A stretch of DNA of 16,607 bases from the NCBI GenBank assembly GCA_964558235.1, contig CAZLCK010000031.1:1-16607 (forward strand), in the 5' to 3' direction. The position numbers were made by a program, and so were the translations under genes. Source of the stretch: CAZLCK01 sp964558235 (GTDB lineage Bacteria > Actinomycetota > Coriobacteriia > Coriobacteriales > CADBOM01). Below, one piece after another: positions 1 to 7,346 of the stretch. Each line of letters starts with the position of its first letter. Position 1 is the stretch's first letter. Below the pieces are notes generated by a model, which saw nothing but the letters and a program-made list of their open reading frames with translations, was not told where the DNA came from and did no database searches.

Positions 1-1254
1 GTAAATCCCATTGTTTTAGAGAGAGGCTCAGAAGTTTCAAAGCGGACAAAAGAGGTTAAACAATTTGAAACAACTGGCATACTCAATGAAAAAACAAATG
101 TCCAATTTGGAGAAGGCGGAGCTGGTACCTACTCTGACGGCAAACTATCAACTGGTGTTTCGAGTAAATATTCACCAAGTATTTTACAAACTTTTGTCGA
201 TGCTGGAGCACCAGAAGAGATATTATGGCAAGCTCATCCTCACATTGGGACAGACCTACTAAAAACAGTTATCAAGTCCTTAAGACGACGAATCGAAAAA
301 TTAGGTGGCTTATTTATTTTTGATACACAATTTGTGGACTTTAAGACTGACTCTCTAAATCAATTGCAGGCTATCTTAGTAAGAAAATCCGACGACAGCA
401 CGGAAGAAATACTCTGTAATCAGCTTATTTTGGCCATAGGTCATAGCGCAACTGATACTACGGAGATGCTATTTAACAAGGGTTTAGAGATGCAACAAAA
501 ACCCTTTTCAATCGGAGCACGTATTGAACATCCCCAGTCACTAATTGACGAAAGCCAATATGGAAAATTGAAAGATCATCCCGCACTTAAAGCTAGCGAA
601 TATAAGCTGTCTGCACATTTACAATCTGGTAGATCTGTCTATACATTTTGTATGTGTCCTGGAGGCAGCGTAGTTGCTGCAGCAAGTGAAAATGAACATT
701 TAGTAGTTAATGGGATGAGTAATTACGCCCGCGACTCTAAAAATGCCAATTCAGCAATTTTAGTGGGAATAAACACTAAAGACTTTGGTGATAAACATCC
801 CTTGAGTGGAATAAAGTTTCAGCGAGAAATTGAACACAGAGCCTTTTTGCTTGGTAAGAAGAATTGGGAAGCACCTGCACAACTTGTCGGCGACCTTATT
901 AAAGGTTGTAAATCCACTAAATGTGGCAATGTATCACCTAGTTATCCTCTAGGAGTCAAATGGACATCTCTTGAGGAGGTCTTGCCAAAATATGTTACAG
1001 ACTCCATTGCCCAAGGAATACAGATATTTGGAAAAAAGATCAAAAGCTTTGATCTATCAGATGCAGTTTTAACTGGAGTTGAAACAAGATCATCTTCTCC
1101 CGTTAGAATTCTTCGAAATGACAAATACTCCTCAAATGTCTACGGAATTTATCCATGTGGTGAGGGAGCTGGATATGCTGGAGGAATAATGTCAAGTGCT
1201 ATAGATGGGATAAAATGTGCTCTAGCGGTATTGGAGATCTCTTCTATCTTGTAG
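1..1254 (+). CDS. Uncharacterised FAD-dependent dehydrogenase (COG2509 type), 5'-truncated by the window edge
   Basis: The reading frame is open from base 1 to the TAG at 1252-1254 (417 residues visible), so the gene begins upstream of the window. The visible part starts in the segment N-P-I-V-L-E-R-G, which in this family follows the N-terminal GxGxxG dinucleotide-binding fold; I estimate that about 100 or more residues are missing. Key features are the FGEGGAGTYSDGKL motif at visible residues 36-49, the run I-G-T-D-L-L-K just after it, and the C-terminal FAD-binding stretch C-G-E-G-A-G-Y-A-G-G-I at about 386-396. The fold predicts a soluble flavoprotein oxidoreductase; substrate and pathway are unknown for the family. 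The next gene is 131 bp away on the same strand. Sure of family, not of function. Confidence 0.88.
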   Translation, partial: VNPIVLERGSEVSKRTKEVKQFETTGILNEKTNVQFGEGGAGTYSDGKLSTGVSSKYSPSILQTFVDAGAPEEILWQAHPHIGTDLLKTVIKSLRRRIEKLGGLFIFDTQFVDFKTDSLNQLQAILVRKSDDSTEEILCNQLILAIGHSATDTTEMLFNKGLEMQQKPFSIGARIEHPQSLIDESQYGKLKDHPALKASEYKLSAHLQSGRSVYTFCMCPGGSVVAAASENEHLVVNGMSNYARDSKNANSAILVGINTKDFGDKHPLSGIKFQREIEHRAFLLGKKNWEAPAQLVGDLIKGCKSTKCGNVSPSYPLGVKWTSLEEVLPKYVTDSIAQGIQIFGKKIKSFDLSDAVLTGVETRSSSPVRILRNDKYSSNVYGIYPCGEGAGYAGGIMSSAIDGIKCALAVLEISSIL

Positions 1255-1268
1255 AGCCTCAAAATTAT

Positions 1269-1319
1269 CGCCGATAAACCCTTTGTTTTAGCTATGGGGA
1301 TACAGCGGCGGCCTCTTTT
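1269..1319 (+). terminator. Possible imperfect hairpin terminator after the FAD dehydrogenase gene
   Basis: CGCCG at 1269-1273 can pair with CGGCG at 1306-1310, with an inner CCC (1279-1281) facing GGG (1296-1298). The structure is followed by GCCTCTTTT. The loop is large and the stem interrupted, so this is only a weak candidate for a Rho-independent terminator. Confidence 0.25.
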
Positions 1320-1324
1320 AATCG

Positions 1325-1349
1325 ATTTTATTAGTTTAACTAATAAAAT
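1325..1349. repeat. Perfect 12-bp AT-rich inverted repeat upstream of the epimerase gene (operator candidate)
   Basis: ATTTTATTAGTT and AACTAATAAAAT flank a single central T, giving a 25-bp perfect palindrome that ends 36 bp before the ATG at 1386. It contains no G/C-rich stem or T-run typical of a terminator. The right arm contains TAAAAT (1344-1349), which resembles a -10 hexamer, although no good -35 lies at the right distance. A dimeric repressor operator is the simplest reading; a transcript hairpin is the alternative. Confidence 0.5.
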
Positions 1350-1385
1350 AAATAACACTTTAAATACTGTTTTCAGGAGGATAAA

Positions 1386-2306
1386 ATGCCCAAACAGGTT
1401 CTTGTAATTGGAGGAAGTTATTTTTTGGGGAGAGTTTTTTCTATCTTTGCCTCACGTGCGCAAGATCCGATTTTGCATGTTGTAAATCGCGGAAAGGCAC
1501 CTTTAAATAAAGAAGGTATTACCGAGTACAAATGCGATCGTCATGATGTTGACACAATGGCGACACTTATTCCTTCGGATATCAAATTTGATGCTTTCGT
1601 TGACTTCTGTGCATACAATCCTGGAGAAATTGCCCCAATAATTGAAAAATTCCATAACCAAATTGGGCAGTATATCTATATAAGTACTGCTAGTGTCTAT
1701 ATTCCTGGAGATCGTGGTATTAAAAAAGAGGACGATCCGATCCTTTATGAATCCGACAACTCAATGGTCACAGACTATATCTGCAATAAATCTAAGTTGG
1801 AAGATGAGGTAATTGAGGCATGTCAAAAATATGGAATTCCTTATACAATTGCTCGCCCATCATTTATCTACGGTCCATTTAACTATGCACCTCGTGAGTC
1901 TTGGTTTATTGAAAAACTTGTGAAGGGTAAGCAGATTGAAATTCTTGATGACAGCCACTCACACTTCAACTTTGTCTATGTTGGGGATGCTGCTCAAGCG
2001 ATTCTTAATTTTATAGGAGATGAGCGTGCCTATAACGAGGTCTTTAATCTTTCAGCACCAGAGGTTGTAACATACAAAGTTTTCTACGATGAGCTAAGGC
2101 GTTGGTGGGGTAAGGACTTTCCAAGCGTTCATGTTACAGTCGAGCAAACTATCAGAGAGGGTATAGCGCTTCCCTATCCTTTAGAAGATGATGAGCTATA
2201 TGATGGAAGTAAGTATTCTGAAACATTTGGAGTCAGCTACACACCACTTTCTGAGGGTCTTGACAAGGCATTCAACGCATTTAAAAATGTCTATTCACCA
2301 AGATAG
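1386..2306 (+). CDS. NAD-dependent epimerase/dehydratase, atypical SDR of the CSP41-like group
   Basis: This is a 306-residue protein of the extended/atypical short-chain dehydrogenase superfamily. The N-terminal nucleotide-binding motif is G-G-S-Y-F-L-G (residues 9-15), followed by a beta strand ending V-N-R-G (33-36), which suggests dinucleotide discrimination near N34-R35. The catalytic-type elements S-T-A-S-V-Y (100-105) and Y131-x3-K135 are present, as is the V-Y-V-G-D-A-A segment common to NAD-dependent epimerases. The ATG is well supported by AGGAGG at 1375-1380, five bases upstream. The substrate is unknown; relatives include nucleotide-sugar epimerases and the plastid RNA-binding proteins CSP41. 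The gene is convergent with polA, with stop codons only about 30 bp apart, and appears to be a single transcription unit behind the palindrome at 1325-1349. Confidence 0.85.
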   Translation: MPKQVLVIGGSYFLGRVFSIFASRAQDPILHVVNRGKAPLNKEGITEYKCDRHDVDTMATLIPSDIKFDAFVDFCAYNPGEIAPIIEKFHNQIGQYIYISTASVYIPGDRGIKKEDDPILYESDNSMVTDYICNKSKLEDEVIEACQKYGIPYTIARPSFIYGPFNYAPRESWFIEKLVKGKQIEILDDSHSHFNFVYVGDAAQAILNFIGDERAYNEVFNLSAPEVVTYKVFYDELRRWWGKDFPSVHVTVEQTIREGIALPYPLEDDELYDGSKYSETFGVSYTPLSEGLDKAFNAFKNVYSPR

Positions 2307-2314
2307 GGATATGT

Positions 2315-2346
2315 CTAAGTAGTTGTACCTCTAAAAATCTACTTAG
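2315..2346. terminator. Possible bidirectional hairpin between convergent genes
   Basis: CTAAGTAG (2315-2322) and CTACTTAG (2339-2346) are perfect 8-bp inverted repeats around a 16-base loop. The right arm overlaps the polA stop codon (CTA at 2339-2341 on the + strand). Its position between two converging genes fits a shared terminator, but the stem is AT-rich and the flanking T-runs are poor. Confidence 0.35.
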
Positions 2347-5050
2347 CGTCAGCCCAGGTTGATCCATAGGAAATTGAGACTTCTAGCGGCACTTTAAGTT
2401 CTACAACACCAGACATCTCTTCTTGAACTAGTTCAGATAAAGCCTCGATTTCCTCATTTGGACAGCTAAAATCGAGTTCATCATGAATCTGCAACATCAT
2501 AATCGATTTAAATCCCTCTTGAGAAATTCTACGCTCAACATTTATCATAGCTAGCTTGATTATGTCAGCAGCGCTCCCTTGCATCGGATGATTCATAGCA
2601 AAGCGCTCAGCTTGAGATCTTTGGATTGCGTTTTTAGAATTGATATCCCTTATATGACGCTTTCTTCCAAATATAGTCTCAACCCACTCGTGCTTTCGGA
2701 CATATTCAACTAATCCATCGAGATAGACTCTAACATCTGGATAGGCTTCAAAATACTTATCGATCATCTGTTGAGCTTCACCCATAGATATAGAAAGCGA
2801 CTTTGATAGACCAAAAGCTTGCTGTCCATAAACAATTCCAAAATTGACCGCTTTTGCCCTGCTTCTAAGCTCAGGGGTTATCAAATCTGGCTCAAGACCA
2901 AAAATGCGCGAAGCAGTTGAGGTGTGAAAATCGCTGCCATGATTAAAAGCATCGATTAGCCCTTGATCTCCAGATAGGTGTGCTAATAACCTAAGCTCGA
3001 TTTGAGAATAATCGGCTGATAAAAAGACAGCGCCTTCATTATTATCATCAAGCATCTCCTTGTATGGTCCAAAAGCTGTCCTTATATTGCGCCCGAGATC
3101 GGTGCGTACAGGAATATTTTGTAAATTTGGATCAGATGAAGAAAGACGTCCTGTTGCAGCAATAGTTTGGTTAAAAGTTGTATGTAAACGCCCATCACCA
3201 CGAACCATACTTGGAAGCGTATCTAAATAGGTATTCTTTATCTTTGACAGCTCGCGATATTCCAAAACTAAACCAGGTACCGGATGTTTATCAATCAGTG
3301 AATTCAAAACTTCAGCATTGGTCGAATAGCCTGTTTTTGACCTTTTCTTTGCTGGGAGTTTTAACTTTTCAAACAAGATCTCTGATAGTTGCTTAGGTGA
3401 TGAGATATTAAACTTCTCCCCTACAAGCTCATAAATCTGATTAGATACTTCTGAAATTTCTTGACCAATCTGCTTCGATAGTTCAAAAATACGCTCATTG
3501 TTAATCTCAAGACCATTTCGTTCCATAGAGGCTAAAACAGCAACTAAAGGCATCTCTATATTCTCAAAACATCCAAATGAATTATCTGATTGAAGTTTGT
3601 CCAAAATCACAGGGTATAGATCAAAAATGACCTTAACACGTTTGGCGATCTGATCGTCATTTAGTTCATTTACAGCATTTTTATTCTTAGAATCTATTTC
3701 TTCTAAAGCAATGCCTAGATATTGTGAGGCTAAAAACTCGATGGTGTAATTTGATCTTGAAGAATCAAGTAAATATGCCCCAATACTGATATCAAAGATC
3801 TTGGAAGAATCGATTGAATCTAGATCTATAAAAGCAGGAATTGATGAATCAGGAGGAGATAGAAATTGAAAAATATTTTTTAAATCAATAGTAATTACAA
3901 AGCATTTACTGAGAAGTAAGCACAAAGTCTCATTTAGATTATTGTCTTTAATAAAAGCAATCTTGTTGTCACTACAAATTGCAAGCCTATATGATTTTGA
4001 TTCTTCATATAAATCTAGTCCCAAAGACATAGAACCATTATTGGAATTTGTATCATTAAGATTTAATAGAATAGCAACCTTGGCATTATTATCGACAAGT
4101 TCCTGAATAAAATTTGTAACCTTATCTTCTAAAACAATCTCATAATCCAATGTTTCTTCTTCCAAAACAAATTCGTTTGAAGATTTTTGCCAAGCTAATA
4201 CTTTTGGAATATGAGAACCGATTTCAAGCTTTTTAAAAGCTGCAACTGCCTTTTGGGGATCAAAATTAGGAAATACAATCGAATCCAGATCGATATCGAT
4301 ATCCAAGTCCCTAACAATTGTTGCAACAACCTTTCCAGCTGCCATTACATCTAAATTGTCTGAGATATTTTTAGCAATCTTTCCCTTAAGTTCATCTACA
4401 TGCTCAGCTAAATTTTCAATATCGTGATATTGGTTCAATAGCTTTGCAGCTGTCTTTTCACCAACACCAGGAACACCAGGAATATTATCTGAGCTATCAC
4501 CTTTAAGTGCGATGAAATCAGCTACCTGATCTGGAGCGATTCCATATCTTTCTACAACCTCATCCGGGCCATAGATCTTTACATCGCTTAATCCAACACG
4601 AGTAGCAACTATCTTTGAATGCTCAGATGCAAGTTGAAATGCATCCCTATCTCCAGTAACAAGATATGTCTCAAATCCTTCTTTATCACCTCGAGCAGAA
4701 AGAGTGCCTAAAATGTCATCTCCCTCATAACCCTGAATTTTTACTACAGGTATTCCGATAGCTTCCAAAAGCTCTTCGATTAGAGGAAATTGTTCTTTAA
4801 GATCAGGATCTGTTGGTGGACGCTGAGCTTTATATTTTTGAATTGCGTCAAATCTGAACTTAGGTATCCCCGCATCAAAAGCAGCAATAACAGCATCTGG
4901 TTCAAAAACTTCTACAAGTTTTATAAGCATCGCTATAAATCCAAAAACTGCGTTAGTATGAACTCCATTGGATGTCATCATATAAGATGGCACAGCATGA
5001 AATGCTCTATGCATAAGGCTGTTACCATCGATTACTGCAATCTTTTTCAT
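2339..5050 (-). CDS. polA: DNA polymerase I, proofreading-deficient type
   Basis: This 903-residue family A polymerase acts in gap filling, Okazaki primer removal and repair. The N-terminal 5'-nuclease domain (about 1-290) carries D8, D59, the G-Y-E-G-D-D motif (107-112), G-D-R-D (133-136) and a helix-hairpin-helix near P-G-V-P-G-V-G-E-K (191-199). The polymerase motifs are intact: motif A D-Y-S-Q-I-E-L-R from D680, motif B with R729, K733, F737 and Y741, and motif C H-D-E at 856-858. In the middle domain the proofreading D-x-E motif is absent; the expected strand reads A-I-L-L-N-L-N-D at about 326-333, and no exonuclease motif III Y-x3-D is evident. F737 in motif B is the usual deoxynucleotide-selective residue. 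The gene starts 20 bp after the GlnR-like gene and is probably cotranscribed; its ribosome site is weak (AAGGTAG, 13 bases upstream). Confidence 0.97.
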   Translation of the reverse strand: MKKIAVIDGNSLMHRAFHAVPSYMMTSNGVHTNAVFGFIAMLIKLVEVFEPDAVIAAFDAGIPKFRFDAIQKYKAQRPPTDPDLKEQFPLIEELLEAIGIPVVKIQGYEGDDILGTLSARGDKEGFETYLVTGDRDAFQLASEHSKIVATRVGLSDVKIYGPDEVVERYGIAPDQVADFIALKGDSSDNIPGVPGVGEKTAAKLLNQYHDIENLAEHVDELKGKIAKNISDNLDVMAAGKVVATIVRDLDIDIDLDSIVFPNFDPQKAVAAFKKLEIGSHIPKVLAWQKSSNEFVLEEETLDYEIVLEDKVTNFIQELVDNNAKVAILLNLNDTNSNNGSMSLGLDLYEESKSYRLAICSDNKIAFIKDNNLNETLCLLLSKCFVITIDLKNIFQFLSPPDSSIPAFIDLDSIDSSKIFDISIGAYLLDSSRSNYTIEFLASQYLGIALEEIDSKNKNAVNELNDDQIAKRVKVIFDLYPVILDKLQSDNSFGCFENIEMPLVAVLASMERNGLEINNERIFELSKQIGQEISEVSNQIYELVGEKFNISSPKQLSEILFEKLKLPAKKRSKTGYSTNAEVLNSLIDKHPVPGLVLEYRELSKIKNTYLDTLPSMVRGDGRLHTTFNQTIAATGRLSSSDPNLQNIPVRTDLGRNIRTAFGPYKEMLDDNNEGAVFLSADYSQIELRLLAHLSGDQGLIDAFNHGSDFHTSTASRIFGLEPDLITPELRSRAKAVNFGIVYGQQAFGLSKSLSISMGEAQQMIDKYFEAYPDVRVYLDGLVEYVRKHEWVETIFGRKRHIRDINSKNAIQRSQAERFAMNHPMQGSAADIIKLAMINVERRISQEGFKSIMMLQIHDELDFSCPNEEIEALSELVQEEMSGVVELKVPLEVSISYGSTWADAK

Positions 5051-5070
5051 ATAGCGATCTGATCTACCTT

Positions 5071-5748
5071 TCAGTAGCTCCAGAGATATCCAACACCTCT
5101 AATAGTCTTTAAGTGTTGAGCTAGATCTGGACCTAATTTTGCTCTGATTCTTCTTACATGAACATCAACAGTTCTAGAGCCTCCATAATAATCGAAATCC
5201 CAAACACGGTTGAGTAGAGCATCTCTAGAATAAGTTCTACCTGGATGTGTAATCAAAAAAGCCAAAAGCGCATATTCCAAATATGTAAAGTCAACTGGCT
5301 CTCCAGATATTTTTACTTGATAGGTTGCCAAATTAAGCGTTAAGTTGCCTTGTCGAATGAACTCATTTTCACCAGATTCTTCACCAGGCCATAAGAGCCT
5401 TCTAATACGAGCAATCATTTCGGCATCGCGAGCATAATCACAGACAAAGTCGCAAAAAATCTGCACAGGAACTCTAAGTGAAGCAAGATTATCTTCATTA
5501 ACAACTAGAAGCAAGGAAAATTCACCTTCGTCTGAAGCAGATCCTTCTAATTCAGACAATTTTGTAATATCGCTACTATTAGCTTGAGCAACAACAAGAT
5601 CATATCCACCAGCAATATGCCAATCATTAAGATGCGACAAAGGCATTCCTGCAGAAACAACTTCTGCTTCCATGCCTTCTACTAACTTCCTGATTTTTAT
5701 TTCTAGCTCTGCAGTAGGACTGAAAACTATTATTTTCTTTTGATGCAT
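5071..5748 (-). CDS. GlnR-like orphan response regulator (OmpR/PhoB winged helix, degenerate receiver)
   Basis: A 225-residue DNA-binding protein. The C-terminal winged-helix domain (about 128-225) is clear, including the recognition region G-G-S-R-T-V-D-V-H-V-R-R-I-R-A-K-L-G at 189-206. The receiver half lacks phosphorylation residues: V-F-S-P-T (8-12) replaces the acidic pair, Q55 occupies the phospho-acceptor position in D-L-V-V-A-Q, and the switch lysine region reads D-F-V-C-D-Y-A. From memory, both halves resemble Streptomyces GlnR, including the L-L-V-V segment and the H-P-G-R-x(2)-S/T-R-D/A stretch. GlnR is a nitrogen regulator that works without a partner kinase. The gene lies 81 bp downstream of glnA and 20 bp upstream of polA. 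No histidine kinase gene is nearby. I infer control of the adjacent glutamine synthetase genes. A different atypical OmpR-family role cannot be excluded. Confidence 0.8.
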   Translation of the reverse strand: MHQKKIIVFSPTAELEIKIRKLVEGMEAEVVSAGMPLSHLNDWHIAGGYDLVVAQANSSDITKLSELEGSASDEGEFSLLLVVNEDNLASLRVPVQIFCDFVCDYARDAEMIARIRRLLWPGEESGENEFIRQGNLTLNLATYQVKISGEPVDFTYLEYALLAFLITHPGRTYSRDALLNRVWDFDYYGGSRTVDVHVRRIRAKLGPDLAQHLKTIRGVGYLWSY

Positions 5749-5829
5749 AATATTTAACCTTACTCTGTATCCGCTATAAAACAGAATTCAGCTATTGAAA
5801 AAGATCTTAAAGTCCAATTCATAAACCTT

Positions 5830-7164
5830 TTAAAGCATGGAAAGATATCTATCCGTCTCCCACCCTGTTACAGCTCTTTCGAACTCATAACACTCTTGGC
5901 GCTTAGTTTCTAACAGATAATTAAAGATATGGTCTCCTAAAACATCACGCATAAATTCAGATTGCTCAAATATATCTAAGGATCTAGATAAAGACTCAGG
6001 CAACTTCACAAAGTCACTATTACATTTTGTGAAATCAATTTGCGAAAAATCGACCCCATCACATGGATCCATAAGTTCTAGCTCTTCTTCAATACCCTTT
6101 AGGCCTGCTGCGATAGTAGCAGCAAAAGCCAAATAAGGATTTGCTCCAGGATCTGCCACTCTAATCTCAACGCGAGAAGAGATCGAGTCCGTCAACCTAT
6201 AGGTTGGAATGCGAATAAACGAAGACCTATTTGATTTAGCCCAATTTACAAACCTAGGAACTTCTCTTCCATTAACCAATCGCTTGTAGGAGTTAACCCA
6301 CTGATTTGTAACAACTAAATATTCAGGAGCATAGCGCAAAAGTCCAGCAATATAGTGTTTTGCAATCTTGGAAAGATTAAGGCCATCAGGATCATTTGGA
6401 TCAAAAAATGCATTGTCACCATTTTTATCGAAGAGAGATTGATGAATATGCATACCGCTACCATTAAAATCGCTTCTGGGCATGGGCATAAATGTTGCAT
6501 ATACCCCATGATGAAGTGCAACCTCTTTAACGACAAGTTTATATGTCATAACAGCGTCGGCCATCGATAGAGCATCGGAAAAACGTAGATCTATTTCTTG
6601 TTGTGATGGCGAACACTCATGATGAGAATATTCAACAGGGATCGACATTTTTTCAAGAGTCAAAATTGTCGATCTGCGCAAATTAGATGCATGATCATCC
6701 GAGGTTAAATCAAAATATCCAGCCATATCGATAGGCTCTGGATTTTTCTCATCCTTGAAGTAGTAATACTCTAGCTCTGTACCAATGTTGGCAGTAAAAC
6801 CCATCTCTTTAGCCTTGGTAACAATTCTTTTTAAAGTGTTTCTAGGGTCACCATCAAAAGGAGTTCCATCTGGGTTTTTAATCTCGCAAAACATCCTAGC
6901 TACGCCATCTGTTTGTGGACGCCAAGGTAAAACCTGAAAGGTATTTGGAATAGGCATAGCCAACATATCAGATTCTTCAACTGTACTAAATCCAGAAATG
7001 TAAGTACCATCAAATCCCATGCCATTTTCTAATGCATTATCAATTTCGCTATCTGTTACGGCCATTGACTTTAAAGTGCCCAAAACATCTGTAAACCAAA
7101 GGCGGATAAAATGGATATCTCGCTCTTCAATTTGTTTTAAGACAAAGTCTTTGTCGTTTAGCAT
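5830..7164 (-). CDS. glnA: Glutamine synthetase type I (short, alpha-like, lacking an adenylylation tyrosine)
   Basis: This 444-residue enzyme makes glutamine from glutamate, ammonia and ATP in the cytoplasm, normally as a dodecamer. Beta-grasp residues F-D-G-T (51-54) keep the ammonium-site aspartate D52. The metal-binding residues E130 and E132, H-H-E-C (E183), E190 and H239 (G-S-G-M-H) are present, as are the flap glutamate E301 (G-R-E-V-P), N-R-S-S-F-I-R-I-P (312-320) and R335. The C-terminal segment is several residues shorter than in Bacillus and has no tyrosine where type I-beta enzymes are adenylylated, so control by adenylylation is unlikely. Residue 61 is threonine where Bacillus GlnA has the feedback residue Arg62. 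A -35/-10 pair at 7225-7253 and a GlnR-type box at 7267-7282 lie upstream. A related gamma-glutamyl ligase remains a minor alternative. Confidence 0.95.
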   Translation of the reverse strand: MLNDKDFVLKQIEERDIHFIRLWFTDVLGTLKSMAVTDSEIDNALENGMGFDGTYISGFSTVEESDMLAMPIPNTFQVLPWRPQTDGVARMFCEIKNPDGTPFDGDPRNTLKRIVTKAKEMGFTANIGTELEYYYFKDEKNPEPIDMAGYFDLTSDDHASNLRRSTILTLEKMSIPVEYSHHECSPSQQEIDLRFSDALSMADAVMTYKLVVKEVALHHGVYATFMPMPRSDFNGSGMHIHQSLFDKNGDNAFFDPNDPDGLNLSKIAKHYIAGLLRYAPEYLVVTNQWVNSYKRLVNGREVPRFVNWAKSNRSSFIRIPTYRLTDSISSRVEIRVADPGANPYLAFAATIAAGLKGIEEELELMDPCDGVDFSQIDFTKCNSDFVKLPESLSRSLDIFEQSEFMRDVLGDHIFNYLLETKRQECYEFERAVTGWETDRYLSML

Positions 7165-7224
7165 TTAACACCACTCTTTCTAAAAAACAGTAGGTATTTC
7201 AAGGTATATTAAAAGATATTTTTC

Positions 7225-7253
7225 CTTATAGGATAATATCTTAATTAACGCAA
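7225..7253 (-). promoter_or_regulatory. Predicted glnA promoter
   Basis: On the - strand TTGCGT (7253-7248) and TATAAG (7230-7225) are separated by exactly 17 bp, a sigma-A-type arrangement. Transcription would start near 7218, giving a leader of about 54 bases before the glnA ATG at 7164. An 8-bp inverted repeat (AAGATATT 7213-7220 / AATATCTT 7235-7242) brackets the -10, which could be incidental in such AT-rich sequence. Confidence 0.55.
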
Positions 7254-7266
7254 GCTTCGCGCAAGA

Positions 7267-7282
7267 GTAACTAAATCGAAAC
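7267..7282 (+). promoter_or_regulatory. GlnR-type binding box (GTAAC-n6-GAAAC)
   Basis: GTAAC (7267-7271) and GAAAC (7278-7282) are separated by six bases. This matches the gTnAc-n6-GaAAc consensus reported for actinobacterial GlnR, with the 11-bp period expected of a tandem OmpR-family dimer. It sits upstream of the -35 of glnA and just before a -10-like TATAAC for glnN, so one site could serve both genes. An isolated reverse GAAAC at 7301-7297 and a reverse GTAAC at 7319-7315 also occur, but their spacing is not canonical. Confidence 0.6.
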
Positions 7283-7290
7283 ATTTAAAC

Positions 7291-7296
7291 TATAAC
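7291..7296 (+). promoter_or_regulatory. Possible -10 element of glnN
   Basis: TATAAC differs from TATAAT at one base and lies 8 bp after the GlnR-type box. No acceptable -35 hexamer is seen 16-18 bp upstream; that position overlaps the box. This layout is typical of promoters where an OmpR-family activator replaces the -35 contact. The start site would fall near 7303, about 44 bases before the ATG. Confidence 0.4.
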
Positions 7297-7346
7297 GTTT
7301 CTTGAAGGCACATAGTTACATTGGATAAATAGAAAGGGATCTAAAA

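Noticed and set aside
65..262. A 65-residue ORF starting with ATG at 65, suggesting a separate small gene or a frameshift before the FAD dehydrogenase
   Set aside because: It is in a different frame from the real gene. The frame of the dehydrogenase is open from base 1 without a stop and its translation carries family motifs throughout, so there is no frameshift.
4790..5062. A 90-residue ORF antisense to the start of polA
   Set aside because: It is a shadow of the highly conserved polA coding frame, with no plausible ribosome site or recognisable motif.
7300..7330. TTGAAG (7302-7307) with GATAAA (7324-7329) as the glnN promoter
   Set aside because: The start site would fall on the ribosome-binding site, leaving almost no leader, so TATAAC at 7291 after the GlnR-type box is preferred.
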